From Entomomonas sp. E2T0 (GTDB taxonomy: Bacteria; Pseudomonadota; Gammaproteobacteria; Pseudomonadales; Pseudomonadaceae): a DNA stretch of 64,000 nt. This document shows, one piece after another, positions 22,496-32,321 of this stretch (position 1 is the first letter of the stretch; the number at the start of each line of letters is the position of its first letter). The stretch covers positions 2,542,001 to 2,606,000 of the forward strand of contig NZ_CP094972.1 in assembly GCF_025985425.1 (NCBI RefSeq), read 5' to 3'. Made by a program: the position numbers and the translations under genes. The notes beneath the pieces are model-generated. The model had not been told where the DNA came from and ran no database searches. It saw only the letters and a list, made by a program, of their open reading frames with translations.

Positions 22496-22530
22496 AAAGC
22501 CAGTATTATCAATAAATATACTGGCTTTTT
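22496..22530 (+). terminator. Terminator of the guaBA operon
   Basis: Arms AAAGCCAGTAT (22496-22506) and ATACTGGCTTT (22518-22528) are followed by T residues, shortly after the guaA stop. Confidence 0.85.
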
Positions 22531-22547
22531 ATCAATGAATGATATTA

Positions 22548-22649
22548 CTAACGAGCATTCTCTCCAAAATCTCTTTCAAAGGCTTCTACTAATTTATCTT
22601 GCCAATCATTTAAAGATGAGATAATGTTTTTAGAACTTTCGCAAGATAA
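22548..22649 (-). pseudogene. Possible remnant of the C-terminal tail of a lost gene
   Basis: On the minus strand a 33-codon open stretch, bounded by a TGA upstream and a TAG at 22548, reads as a plausible amphipathic helical protein end (SSLNDWQDKLVEAFERDFG, then ENAR and stop). It has no start codon or ribosome site of its own, and lies between a terminator and a small lipoprotein gene. It may be the surviving tail of a deleted gene. Chance cannot be excluded at this length. Confidence 0.3.
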
Positions 22650-22678
22650 TCACAAACATAAACTTAGGCAATGCTAAT

Positions 22679-23293
22679 ATGCAAAAAACTATTTTAAGCT
22701 TACTAATAGCAACCAGTTTGGCTGGTTGTACTTCTTATATTCATAAACAACCAGATCCGGTAACTATTGAAAATGAGAAATTTGTTAATATGCCTAAAGA
22801 TAAGGCATGGACTGCTACTTTTAATCAATTATTTAATAATGTTTTTTCTGTTCAATCCTCAGATAAAGCAACAGGTACTATTGTAGCTACCTTTAAAACA
22901 GATCGCCCTGCTAATTATATTGATTGTGGTTTAGTAACTAGTAGTTATATTGATAAGGAAAAGGTAACTAAAAAATACTCCTATAATTATGCTGAATCTA
23001 CAGAATATATTTATGAAAAGAACAGACAGGATTATGATGCGAAAGTAGAAACCGATCTTGATGCCACCATTACTGCAAAAGTGGCAGAATCTGGTTCAGT
23101 TACTACTGTAACTATCGATGTTGAATATACATTAAATCGTAATACAACATCTACGAATCAAGCCGATAAAACAGAATTGCCTATTGAAAAAGAACAAATC
23201 AAATTTACATCGACAGAACCTTATAAGACAGAGAAATTTTCTTGCATATCAACAGGAACAATTGAACATAATCTATTAAATGGTATTAAGTAG
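22679..23293 (+). CDS. Uncharacterised lipoprotein
   Basis: 204 residues. The N-terminus MQKTILSLLIATSLAGC is a lipoprotein signal peptide with lipobox LAGC (Cys17). The mature part begins with PDPVTIENEKFVNMPKDKAWTATF, then 'SSDKATGTIVATFKTD', a strand-rich pattern seen in small envelope lipoproteins in which a helix with a conserved Trp precedes beta strands. Two later Cys (in YIDCGLV and KFSCIST) could form a disulphide. I do not recognise the family. It is flanked by a possible gene remnant and the convergent putA, so it is probably monocistronic. Confidence 0.7.
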   Translation: MQKTILSLLIATSLAGCTSYIHKQPDPVTIENEKFVNMPKDKAWTATFNQLFNNVFSVQSSDKATGTIVATFKTDRPANYIDCGLVTSSYIDKEKVTKKYSYNYAESTEYIYEKNRQDYDAKVETDLDATITAKVAESGSVTTVTIDVEYTLNRNTTSTNQADKTELPIEKEQIKFTSTEPYKTEKFSCISTGTIEHNLLNGIK

Positions 23294-23318
23294 ATTGAAT
23301 TAAAATTTTGTAAGCAAT

Positions 23319-23354
23319 AAAAAACCGTTATGACAAAAGACATAACGGTTTTTC
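23319..23354. terminator. Bidirectional terminator between the lipoprotein gene and putA
   Basis: A strong inverted repeat with arms AAAAACCGTTATG and CATAACGGTTTTT around an 8-base loop. A and T tails lie on both sides. It serves the rightward lipoprotein gene and the leftward putA. Confidence 0.88.
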
Positions 23355-23369
23355 AGTATTAATAACGTG

Positions 23370-26300
23370 CTAACTAATTGTCATTAAACTTGCGTTACCA
23401 CCTGCCGCAGCAGTATTCACACTAATCGAACGCTCAATTAATAAACGCTCTAATGGAATACTAGTTTCACCTTGTGCTAAACCATGAACGCTAACAATAG
23501 CACCTTTACGATTAGCTACAATACGGCAAACTTCTGCTAATTGATCACAATCACCATGATAAAGCACTGCATCATAATGGCTCTCAGGCTTTTTCCAATC
23601 AGCAATAAATTTAACATGCTGTTGTATTTTTTCAGGCAATTGAGAACGTAATTTAGCATACTCATCAGACCATAATGCAATTGCACCCACAGATAAGACA
23701 GCAGCTAATTGTACTAATAAATCTTGTTCATTATTAGCTAAACAAAGAATATCCTGTCTTGCTAATAATTCATAACTATTACGCTCACCTGTTGGGCCTG
23801 GTAATATACGCAAGGTCCCTGCTTGAGCAATATGATAGAAATCGTCTGCTAGTTTACTAATACCAGCATATTCTTTCTTATCTGCCCATGTTTTGAAGCT
23901 TTTGATTACTTCTTCAATAGCGGCTTTACCTATATCTTCTGTGGCAATACCATCATCACGACGAATGAGTGATTTAGCTACAGCATCTTCTGGTTTAGTT
24001 GCTAATAGTCGGTACATATAAAGTGGTCCACCTGCTTTAGGACCTGTTCCAGATAAACCTTCGCCACCAAAAGGTTGTACACCTACTACGGCACCGACAA
24101 TATTACGGTTTACGTAGATATTACCTACATGCGCTTTATCAATTACTTGGGCAATAGTTTCATCAATACGGGTATGAATACCCATGGTTAAGCCATAGTT
24201 AAGCTTATTAATTTGCTCAAGTAGTTTATCTAGATCTTTACGGTTATAACGAATTACGTGTAACACAGGACCAAACACTTCACGTTGTAGCTCTGTAATA
24301 CTTTCTAATTCAATTAACGTTGGCACTACGAAAGTACCATTTTTAATTACCGCATTACTATAGATAGCTGATTGATAAACCGTACGACCTTTATTACGCA
24401 TGGTTTCAATATGTTTATCAATAATTGCTTTAGCATCAGCATCGATCACCGGACCAATATCTACTGATAATAACTCTGGATTACCTAATTGATTTTCATC
24501 CATCGCGCCTTTTAACATTTCAATCGTACGATCAGCCACATCCTCTTGAATGCAGAGCAGTCTTAAAGCGGAACAACGTTGCCCTGCACTATCTAAAGCA
24601 GATGCTACGATATCAACTACTACTTGCTCTGCAAGCGCAGATGAATCAACAATCATAGCATTTTGACCACCTGTTTCAGCAATCAATGGAATAGTATGCC
24701 CATGATCATCTAAACGACCAGCAATAGTTTTATTGATAATTTGTGCTACTTCAGTAGAACCTGTAAACATGATACCTTTTACACGAGGATCAGCAGTTAA
24801 TTTAGAACCAACAGTTTCGCCACGACCAGGTAATAACTGCACTACACCTTTAGGTATACCTGCTTCTAACATAATACGAATAGCTTGTGCGGCAATTAAT
24901 GGTGTTTGTTCTGCAGGTTTAGCAATTACCGTGTTACCTGCTGCCAAGGCTGCTGCTACTTGACCTGTAAAAATAGCCATAGGAAAGTTCCACGGACTAA
25001 TACATATTACAGGGCCTAGAGGTCGATGAGAATCATTAGCAAAATCACTTCTTGCTTGTTCAGCATAATAACGTAGGAAATCTATTGCCTCTCGAATCTC
25101 TGCAATCGCATTGTTATAGGTTTTACCTGCCTCACGCACAATAATCCCAATCAATGTCTGCATTTCAAACTCATATTGATCTGCAATACGCTCTAAAATA
25201 GCTGCCCGCTCCTGTGGTGGAGTGGATTGCCAAATAGGCGCTGTAGCTACTGCACAATTCAAAGCTACATCAACATCCTGTTCGCTTCCCTCATAAACCT
25301 TACCCACAATATCATTGTGATTTGCAGGATTTGTTACTGGCTGTGCGTTACCTAAGGTAACATCCTCCCCTAACATGGGAGCAGCTACCCACTCTTCAGT
25401 AGCACTATTTAATAAAGCACTTGAAAGAGAGGCTAAACGGTTTTCATTGGAAAGATCAATCCCTCTAGAGTTAGCACGACCTTTGCCATAAAGCTCTACT
25501 GGTAATGGAATACGTGGATGTGGTAAACCCATTTGACCTTCATGATGAGCTAATTTTTCAATTGTTTCCACTGGGTCTTCAATTAACTCATTAATTGAAA
25601 TAGATTGATCAGCCACACGGTTTACAAATGAAGTGTTAGCACCGTTTTCAAGTAAACGACGGACCAAATAAGCTAATAATGTTTCATGCGTTCCCACTGG
25701 TGCATAAACACGACATGGACGGTTATATTTACCATCAGCTATTTTACCCACTACTTGTTCATAAAGTGGTTCCCCCATGCCATGTAGACATTGGAACTCA
25801 TATTGACCAGGATAATAGTTATTACCTGCAATATGATAAATAGCCGCTAACGTATGGGCATTATGTGTTGCAAATTGAGGGAAAATGGCTTCTGGTACAG
25901 CCAATAACTTACGAGCGCAAGCCAAATAAGAAATATCAGTGTAACACTTACGTGTATATACAGGATAACCTTCTAAACCATCTACTTGAGCACGTTTAAT
26001 TTCACTATCCCAATAAGCTCCTTTTACTAAACGAATCATTAAACGATGACGACTACGACGCGCTAAATCTATTACATAATCAATCGCATAAGGGCAACGT
26101 TTTTGGTAAGCCTGAATAACGAAACCAATGCCATTCCAACCTGCTAACGCAGGTTCAAAACAAAGTTTTTCTAATAAATCTAAAGATAACTCTAAACGAT
26201 CAGCCTCTTCAGCATCAATATTAATACCAACATCATATTGTTTAGCTAATAAGGTTAAATTAAGAAGTTGTGGGTACAACTCTGTCATTACTCGATCGTA

Positions 26301-27326
26301 CTGGGCACGGCTATAACGTGGATGTAAGGCAGAAAGTTTAATGGAAATACCAGGCCCTTCATAAATACCACGACCATTAGACGCTTTACCAATAGCATGA
26401 ATAGATTGTTCATAAGAGATATAGTAGTTATCAGCATCTTTCTTAGTTAATGCTGCCTCACCTAACATATCATAGGAGTATCTAAAACCTTTGGCTTCAA
26501 ACTTACCTGCATTAGCTAATGCTTCGCCAATAGTTTCACCTGTTACAAACTGCTCTCCCATCATTCGCATAGCCATATCAACGCCTTTACGAATGAGCGG
26601 TTCACCACTCTTACCAATAATACGATTTAAAGAACTGGTTAGTTTAGTTTCATTATGAGTAGCTGTTAATTTACCTGTAATTAACAACCCCCAAGTAGCG
26701 GCATTAACAAAGGTTGACTGGCTTTTACCAACATGTGGATGCCAATTACCTTTACTAATTTTGTCGCGAATTAGTGCATCACGAGTTTGTTTATCAGGAA
26801 TACGAAGTAACGCTTCTGCTAAACACATTAATGCTACACCTTCATGAGATGAAAGTGAGAATTCCTGTAACAATCCTTGCACCAAACCGGAACGACCACC
26901 TGCACTTTTTTGGTTCCTTAATTTGTTAGCAATATCAAAAGCCATTTTATGAACAGATTGTGAGTCTTGCTCATTAAAGCGTGCTTGCTCAAGCATTAAA
27001 GGAATAATTTCTGGTTCAGGGCGACGATAAGCAGCAGTAATTGAAGCTCGCAATACTGATTGTGGATGAATACTTTCAGCAAACTCTAAAAATGGTTGAG
27101 TTGCAACTGTTGCTGTATTGTTATTAGTAGGTAACTCATCTATTTCTGCATTGGCTTGAACACCTAGCAAATCATCAATGGATGCTCCCTGTTCGATTTT
27201 TTCTAAATAACTAAAAATTGCTTGCTTAATCAGCCAATGAGGTGTTCTATCAATTCGCTTTGCTGCCTCTTTTAAACGTTGGCGCGCTGCATCATCTAAC
27301 TTAACACCCAGAGTTGTTGAAGCCAT
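23370..27326 (-). CDS. putA: Bifunctional proline dehydrogenase / P5C dehydrogenase and put repressor PutA
   Basis: About 1318 residues from the ATG at 27326, which has GGAG upstream; a TTG at 27341 would add five residues. It oxidises proline to glutamate in two steps. An N-terminal ribbon-helix-helix domain (about 1-45, TTLGVKLDDAARQRLKEAA) marks the trifunctional type that also represses the put genes. The FAD proline dehydrogenase barrel lies around 220-520 (GAYWDSEIKRAQ, RVYAPVGTHETLLAYLVRRLLENGA). The aldehyde dehydrogenase domain includes FTGSTEVAQ, AETGGQNAM and the catalytic Cys in SAGQRCSALR (about 918). A long C-terminal domain follows. It is divergent from putP with GTTGCA sites between, matching autoregulation by PutA. 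Confidence 0.96.
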   Translation of the reverse strand: MASTTLGVKLDDAARQRLKEAAKRIDRTPHWLIKQAIFSYLEKIEQGASIDDLLGVQANAEIDELPTNNNTATVATQPFLEFAESIHPQSVLRASITAAYRRPEPEIIPLMLEQARFNEQDSQSVHKMAFDIANKLRNQKSAGGRSGLVQGLLQEFSLSSHEGVALMCLAEALLRIPDKQTRDALIRDKISKGNWHPHVGKSQSTFVNAATWGLLITGKLTATHNETKLTSSLNRIIGKSGEPLIRKGVDMAMRMMGEQFVTGETIGEALANAGKFEAKGFRYSYDMLGEAALTKKDADNYYISYEQSIHAIGKASNGRGIYEGPGISIKLSALHPRYSRAQYDRVMTELYPQLLNLTLLAKQYDVGINIDAEEADRLELSLDLLEKLCFEPALAGWNGIGFVIQAYQKRCPYAIDYVIDLARRSRHRLMIRLVKGAYWDSEIKRAQVDGLEGYPVYTRKCYTDISYLACARKLLAVPEAIFPQFATHNAHTLAAIYHIAGNNYYPGQYEFQCLHGMGEPLYEQVVGKIADGKYNRPCRVYAPVGTHETLLAYLVRRLLENGANTSFVNRVADQSISINELIEDPVETIEKLAHHEGQMGLPHPRIPLPVELYGKGRANSRGIDLSNENRLASLSSALLNSATEEWVAAPMLGEDVTLGNAQPVTNPANHNDIVGKVYEGSEQDVDVALNCAVATAPIWQSTPPQERAAILERIADQYEFEMQTLIGIIVREAGKTYNNAIAEIREAIDFLRYYAEQARSDFANDSHRPLGPVICISPWNFPMAIFTGQVAAALAAGNTVIAKPAEQTPLIAAQAIRIMLEAGIPKGVVQLLPGRGETVGSKLTADPRVKGIMFTGSTEVAQIINKTIAGRLDDHGHTIPLIAETGGQNAMIVDSSALAEQVVVDIVASALDSAGQRCSALRLLCIQEDVADRTIEMLKGAMDENQLGNPELLSVDIGPVIDADAKAIIDKHIETMRNKGRTVYQSAIYSNAVIKNGTFVVPTLIELESITELQREVFGPVLHVIRYNRKDLDKLLEQINKLNYGLTMGIHTRIDETIAQVIDKAHVGNIYVNRNIVGAVVGVQPFGGEGLSGTGPKAGGPLYMYRLLATKPEDAVAKSLIRRDDGIATEDIGKAAIEEVIKSFKTWADKKEYAGISKLADDFYHIAQAGTLRILPGPTGERNSYELLARQDILCLANNEQDLLVQLAAVLSVGAIALWSDEYAKLRSQLPEKIQQHVKFIADWKKPESHYDAVLYHGDCDQLAEVCRIVANRKGAIVSVHGLAQGETSIPLERLLIERSISVNTAAAGGNASLMTIS

Positions 27327-27452
27327 AGTCAAACTCCACAAGATTATAAAAAAGAATCTAAATAATAAAAAAGTTAGTTTTTACCACTTACTTTTTTGTG
27401 TTATTTTTACCCATTGTAAAAATATTGGAAAATATCATTCAATATCCATGCC

Positions 27453-27489
27453 AAAAGGTGCAACCGATATTTTTTAAGGTTGCACCTTT
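27453..27489. promoter_or_regulatory. Paired PutA operator sites (inverted GTTGCA motifs)
   Basis: Two copies of the sequence AAGGTGCAACC lie in inverted orientation (27453-27465 and its reverse complement at 27476-27489), with the GTTGCA cores 20 bases apart. GTTGCA is the core bound by the ribbon-helix-helix domain of E. coli PutA in its put control region. The intervening bases are AT-rich. Inferred to repress putA and/or putP when proline is absent. Confidence 0.7.
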
Positions 27490-27621
27490 GTTCGGCACAC
27501 TTATTGCAAGTTATTTTAGACAGGGAGAAAAAAACAGGAAAGTCAGGTTAACTTAAGCATTATATTTTAGATAAACAATAGATTCATTAAGAAATATATT
27601 AAGTTTTTCTTTAAGTTAACT

Positions 27622-27636
27622 AAAGGTGCAACCTTA
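27622..27636. promoter_or_regulatory. Third PutA operator site near putP
   Basis: A single AAAGGTGCAACCTT, sharing the extended motif of the paired sites upstream, 45 bases before the putP start. Its position suggests it overlaps or follows the putP promoter. Confidence 0.65.
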
Positions 27637-27679
27637 ATAAATAACTAATATTTACAATACAATCAGGAGTAATACCTGC

Positions 27680-29233
27680 ATGTCAGCAAACTATCAAACG
27701 ACAGTAACATTTATACTGTACATTATTTTAATGATCATAATTGGGCTGTACGCCTACCGTTCTACAAAAAACTTTGATGATTATATTCTAGGGGGAAGAA
27801 GTTTAGGTAGTTTAGTCACTGCCCTTTCTGCAGGCGCATCGGATATGAGCGGCTGGTTATTAATGGGTTTACCTGGTGCTATTTACTTATCAGGCTTATC
27901 AGAAGCGTGGATTGCCATTGGCCTAACAATAGGTGCATGGCTCAATTGGTTATTTGTTGCTGGAAGATTACGTGTACATACTGAACATAACCATAATGCA
28001 TTAACCTTACCTGATTATTTTACTACTCGCTTTGATGACCATACTCGTTTATTACGTATTTTTTCAGCCCTTATCATCTTAATTTTCTTCACTCTTTATT
28101 GCGCATCAGGTGTTGTTGCAGGAGCTCGATTATTTGAAAGTCTCTTTAACTTAGCCCCTTTAGCAGAAGCACTTCATTTAACACCCTATACAGTTGCTAT
28201 GTTATTAGGTGCAACCGCCACTATTATTTATGTCTGTATTGGTGGATTCTTAGCTGTTAGTTGGACTGATACTGTACAAGCTACATTAATGCTATTTGTA
28301 CTGCTATTAACACCTGTTTTCGTTATTCTTTCTTTATCTGACTGGAACTCCACTGTTCAAACCATTGAAACAGTAAGAGAAAATATTGATGTATTTAACC
28401 TGTTTGCAGTAAAAGGAGATACGGTTCTCATTAAAACTATTGCCATTATTTCTCTAGCGGCTTGGGGACTAGGTTATTTTGGACAACCACATATCCTTGT
28501 ACGCTTTATGGCAGCAGACTCAGTAAAAAATATTCCTAATGCTCGCCGTATTGGCATGAGCTGGATGATTCTTTGCTTAGGTGGTGCTGTTTCTGCTGGC
28601 TTCTTTGGTATTGCTTATTTTGCAAACAATCCTGACTTGCCTGGCGCTGCGATTGTAGCAAAGAACTCTGAATATGTTTTTATCGAGTTAAGTAAAGCAT
28701 TATTTAATCCATGGATTGTTGGTATCGTTCTATCAGGTATTCTAGCAGCTGTAATGAGTACTTTAAGTTGCCAACTATTAGTTTGCTCTAGTGCTTTAAC
28801 AGAAGATTTCTATAAACCATTCTTACGTAAAAGTGCTTCTCAAAAAGAATTGGTTTGGGTGGGACGTGCAATGGTATTAGTTATTGCCCTTGTTGCTATC
28901 TTCTTAGCACGTGACCCTGATTCTAAAGTACTTGGTATGGTTAGCTATGCATGGGCAGGTTTTGGTGCTGCTTTTGGTCCTGTGATTTTATTATCATTGC
29001 TCTATCGCAACATGACTAAAGAAGGTGCATTAGCGGGTATGATTATTGGTGCAGCGACAGTATTGATATGGAAACAATATGGCTGGTTCAACCTTTACGA
29101 AATTGTTCCTGGTTTTATCTTAGGTATTATTGCTATTTTTGTTGGTAGTAAATTAACTAAACCTACAGAACGTATGTTAAAGCGTTTTGATGAAGCAGAA
29201 AAAGAATATAAAACCTTAACAGGTAAATCTTAA
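27680..29233 (+). CDS. putP: Sodium/proline symporter PutP
   Basis: 517 residues, a multi-helix inner-membrane protein of the sodium:solute symporter family. Family signatures include FDDYILGGRSLGSLVTALSAGASDMSGWLLMGLPGA near the N-terminus and GILAAVMSTLSCQLLVCSSALTEDFY around residues 350-380. It imports proline with Na+. It is divergent from putA and shares its operator region, so proline uptake and catabolism should be co-regulated. Confidence 0.95.
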   Translation: MSANYQTTVTFILYIILMIIIGLYAYRSTKNFDDYILGGRSLGSLVTALSAGASDMSGWLLMGLPGAIYLSGLSEAWIAIGLTIGAWLNWLFVAGRLRVHTEHNHNALTLPDYFTTRFDDHTRLLRIFSALIILIFFTLYCASGVVAGARLFESLFNLAPLAEALHLTPYTVAMLLGATATIIYVCIGGFLAVSWTDTVQATLMLFVLLLTPVFVILSLSDWNSTVQTIETVRENIDVFNLFAVKGDTVLIKTIAIISLAAWGLGYFGQPHILVRFMAADSVKNIPNARRIGMSWMILCLGGAVSAGFFGIAYFANNPDLPGAAIVAKNSEYVFIELSKALFNPWIVGIVLSGILAAVMSTLSCQLLVCSSALTEDFYKPFLRKSASQKELVWVGRAMVLVIALVAIFLARDPDSKVLGMVSYAWAGFGAAFGPVILLSLLYRNMTKEGALAGMIIGAATVLIWKQYGWFNLYEIVPGFILGIIAIFVGSKLTKPTERMLKRFDEAEKEYKTLTGKS

Positions 29234-29244
29234 TTTTATAAGAA

Positions 29245-29277
29245 AAAGCAGATAGAATTATCTATCTGCTTTCTTTA
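29245..29277 (+). terminator. putP terminator
   Basis: Arms AAAGCAGATAGA and TCTATCTGCTTT around an ATTA loop, followed by a T-rich stretch just after the putP stop. Confidence 0.85.
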
Positions 29278-29362
29278 TTTATGATTTTTATCATATTTTT
29301 ACTTTATTCCCCGCTCTAAACCCAGTATCATATTTCTCCTTATTATTTACCCCCCTTAAATA

Positions 29363-30337
29363 ATGTTAGTTACTTTTCCTCGTATTGGCCCCTATCAACT
29401 AAGTGGCCGTCTTATACTCGCTCCTATGGCAGGTATAACTGATCGGCCACAACGCATGCTATGTCGCCGTTTTGGTGCCGCATTAGCTGTATCTGAAATG
29501 GTAACAAGTGATACACGTCTATGGAACAGTAACAAATCAAAACATCGCTTACCTCATCAAGATGATTTAGAACCTAGAGTAATTCAAATAGCTGGCACTG
29601 AACCAGAACAAATGGCTAATGCTGCTAAAGCTAATGTTGCATTGGGTGCACAAATCATTGATATCAATATGGGATGTCCTGCCAAAAAAGTGTGTAATAA
29701 AGCCGCAGGTTCAGCCTTAATGAAAGATGAAAAATTGGTTGAGAGTATTTTGCAAGCAGTAGTAAAAGCTGTTAATGTGCCTATTACTTTAAAAATGCGT
29801 ACTGGTTGGGATAGCTCAAATAAAAATGCGCTGACTATTGCTAAAATAGCAGAGCAATCTGGCATTAAAGCTATCGCAATACACGGTAGAACCCGTACAG
29901 ACTTATATAATGGAGAAGCTGAATACGATACTATTGCAGAAATAAAACAGCAAATTAACTTACCTATTTTTGCAAATGGTGATATTGCCTCTCCAGAAAA
30001 AGCACAATTTGTATTAAACTATACAAAAGCAGATGCTTTGCTTATTGGTAGAGCCGCGCAAGGTAATCCATGGTTATTTAGGGAAATTAATTATTTTTTA
30101 GAAACTGGGCATTATTATTCTTCCCCTACCTTTACCGAAAGAAAGCAAGTAATGTTAGAGCATTTAACAGCCTTACACATCCTTTATGGTGAAGCTATGG
30201 GAATGCGGATTGCAAGGAAACATATGGGTTGGTACTTGTCTTACCTACCCGAAGGTATAGTTTTTAAACAGCAATTTAATCAACTAGAATCCGCGCAAGA
30301 ACAATATACCTATATTAAAAATATTTTTACTCAATGA
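29363..30337 (+). CDS. dusB: tRNA-dihydrouridine synthase DusB
   Basis: 324 residues. An FMN-dependent TIM-barrel enzyme that reduces specific uridines in tRNA. It shows LAPMAGITDRPQR at the N-terminus, the catalytic Cys motif NMGCPAKKVC, IHGRTRTDLYNG, and FANGDIASPEKA with LIGRAAQGNPWLF. It overlaps the fis start by four bases (ATGA), the usual dusB-fis arrangement of Gammaproteobacteria. Confidence 0.95.
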   Translation: MLVTFPRIGPYQLSGRLILAPMAGITDRPQRMLCRRFGAALAVSEMVTSDTRLWNSNKSKHRLPHQDDLEPRVIQIAGTEPEQMANAAKANVALGAQIIDINMGCPAKKVCNKAAGSALMKDEKLVESILQAVVKAVNVPITLKMRTGWDSSNKNALTIAKIAEQSGIKAIAIHGRTRTDLYNGEAEYDTIAEIKQQINLPIFANGDIASPEKAQFVLNYTKADALLIGRAAQGNPWLFREINYFLETGHYYSSPTFTERKQVMLEHLTALHILYGEAMGMRIARKHMGWYLSYLPEGIVFKQQFNQLESAQEQYTYIKNIFTQ

Positions 30338-30657
30338 ACTACTTAGAACATGATAAACATGAAGGACTTAGACAGATGGTAACAAGTACTGTGCACAAAG
30401 CTGTACCACTCAGTACAAACTACATAGAAGGTCAAACTTTACGCAGCTGCGTTGAAAAAGCACTACAAACATATTTTGCTCAGCTTGATGGACAAAATAC
30501 TATCGATCTTTATGATTTAGTTTTATCAGAAGTTGAAGCCCCCCTCTTTGCTACTGTTATGGAATATGTAAAGGGTAATCAAAGTAAAGCTTCAGAACTT
30601 TTGGGTTTGAATCGTGGTACATTACGTAAAAAATTAAAGCAATATAACTTACTTTAA
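30334..30657 (+). CDS. fis: DNA-binding protein Fis
   Basis: 107 residues, longer than the 98 of E. coli and similar to pseudomonad Fis. A nucleoid protein and growth-phase regulator. The C-terminal helix-turn-helix is GNQSKASELLGLNRGTLRKK (about 82-101). The central helices are QTLRSCVEKALQTYF and LVLSEVEAPLFATVMEYV. Co-translated with dusB. Confidence 0.95.
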   Translation: MNYLEHDKHEGLRQMVTSTVHKAVPLSTNYIEGQTLRSCVEKALQTYFAQLDGQNTIDLYDLVLSEVEAPLFATVMEYVKGNQSKASELLGLNRGTLRKKLKQYNLL

Positions 30658-30695
30658 TTTTCATAAATTATAACTTCTAACTTGATGGACTGATC

Positions 30696-32303
30696 ATGAC
30701 TGACCAAACAATGCGTCTTCCTGTTCGTCGTGCACTTATTAGTGTATCTGATAAAACAGGTATTGTTGAATTTGCCAAACAACTTAGTGAACTTAATGTA
30801 GAAATTTTATCTACAGGTGGGACTTACAAGTTATTAAAAGATAATGCAATTAATGCTAAAGAAGTGGCGGAATATACAGGCTTTCCTGAAATGATGGATG
30901 GCCGTGTTAAAACCCTTCATCCCAAAATACATGGGGGTATTTTAGGTCGTCGTGGTACAGATGATGCAGTAATGCAACAACATCAAATTGACCCTATTGA
31001 TATGGTTGTAGTTAACCTCTATCCATTTGCAGCCACAGTAGCAAAGTCTGACTGTGACTTACCAACAGCGATTGAAAATATTGATATTGGCGGCCCAACA
31101 ATGGTGCGTAGTGCTGCTAAGAATCATAAAGATGTTGCAATTGTAGTAAATCACCAAGATTATTCTGTACTTATTGATAGTCTAAAACAAGGTGGTTTAA
31201 CTTATGCAGAACGTTTTGGTTTAGCATTAAAAGCTTTTGAACATACTGCTGCTTACGATGGTATGATTGCTAACTATCTGGGTACTATTGATCAAGCTTC
31301 TGAGACATTAACTACCCAACATCGTATTGAATTCCCACAAACCTTTAATATGCAATTTATTAAAGCTCAAAATCTACGTTATGGGGAAAACCCTCATCAA
31401 AAAGCTGCTTTCTATGTAGAGGCCAACCCTGATGAAGCTTGCATTGCCACAGCAAAACAAGTTCAAGGCAAAGAACTGTCTTATAATAATATTGCTGATA
31501 CTGATGCCGCATTAGAGTGTGTAAAAAGCTTTGTAAAACCAGCCTGTGTAATTGTAAAACACGCTAATCCTTGTGGTGTTGCGGTAGTTCCAGAAAATGA
31601 AGGTGGTATCCTTAAAGCTTATGATCTAGCTTTTGCAACAGACAGTGAATCAGCGTTTGGTGGCATTATCGCTTTTAACCGAGAGCTAGATGCAGCAACT
31701 GCTAAAGCTATTGTTGATCGTCAATTTGTGGAAGTCATTATTGCTCCAAAAATTAGCGAAGAAGCAAAAGCTGTGGTAGCTAGTAAAGCCAATGTACGTT
31801 TACTAGAATGTGGTCAATGGCCTGCCGAACGCCCAAGAGATTTAGACCTTAAACGTGTTAATGGTGGACTTTTAGTACAAACACGCGATATTGCAATGAT
31901 TACTACTGACGATCTAAAAATAGTCACTAAACGCACTCCTACTGAAAAAGAAATTCACGATCTTATTTTTGCATGGAAAGTGGCTAAGTTTGTTAAATCT
32001 AATGCCATTGTTTATGCTAAAAACCGCCAAACAATAGGTGTTGGTGCTGGCCAGATGAGCCGTGTAAACTCTGCTCGGATTGCTGCTATCAAAGCCGAAC
32101 ATGCTGGCCTAGAAGTTAAAGGCGCAGTAATGGCTAGTGATGCTTTCTTCCCATTCCGTGATGGTATTGATAATGCTGCAAAAGTAGGTATTGCTGCCGT
32201 TATTCAACCTGGTGGATCAATGCGCGATCAAGAAGTCATTGATGCTGCTGATGAAGCAGGTATCGCTATGGTATTTACAGGAATGCGCCATTTCCGTCAC
32301 TAA
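30696..32303 (+). CDS. purH: Bifunctional AICAR formyltransferase / IMP cyclohydrolase PurH
   Basis: 535 residues. It carries out the last two steps of IMP synthesis. The N-terminal MGS-like cyclohydrolase domain has [15 protein letters not shown] and [18 protein letters not shown]; the transformylase domain has [13 protein letters not shown] and [10 protein letters not shown]. It begins 38 bases after fis and is followed by purD 18 bases later. The fis-purH-purD order is seen in pseudomonads. Confidence 0.97.
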   Translation: MTDQTMRLPVRRALISVSDKTGIVEFAKQLSELNVEILSTGGTYKLLKDNAINAKEVAEYTGFPEMMDGRVKTLHPKIHGGILGRRGTDDAVMQQHQIDPIDMVVVNLYPFAATVAKSDCDLPTAIENIDIGGPTMVRSAAKNHKDVAIVVNHQDYSVLIDSLKQGGLTYAERFGLALKAFEHTAAYDGMIANYLGTIDQASETLTTQHRIEFPQTFNMQFIKAQNLRYGENPHQKAAFYVEANPDEACIATAKQVQGKELSYNNIADTDAALECVKSFVKPACVIVKHANPCGVAVVPENEGGILKAYDLAFATDSESAFGGIIAFNRELDAATAKAIVDRQFVEVIIAPKISEEAKAVVASKANVRLLECGQWPAERPRDLDLKRVNGGLLVQTRDIAMITTDDLKIVTKRTPTEKEIHDLIFAWKVAKFVKSNAIVYAKNRQTIGVGAGQMSRVNSARIAAIKAEHAGLEVKGAVMASDAFFPFRDGIDNAAKVGIAAVIQPGGSMRDQEVIDAADEAGIAMVFTGMRHFRH

Positions 32304-32321
32304 TCTAATAGGAGCTAGACA

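Noticed and set aside
27453-27489. Rho-independent terminator in the putA-putP spacer
   Set aside because: The inverted repeat has no T run in place and lies upstream of both divergent genes. A third copy of the same arm at 27622 shows that the repeated unit is an operator, not a terminator stem.
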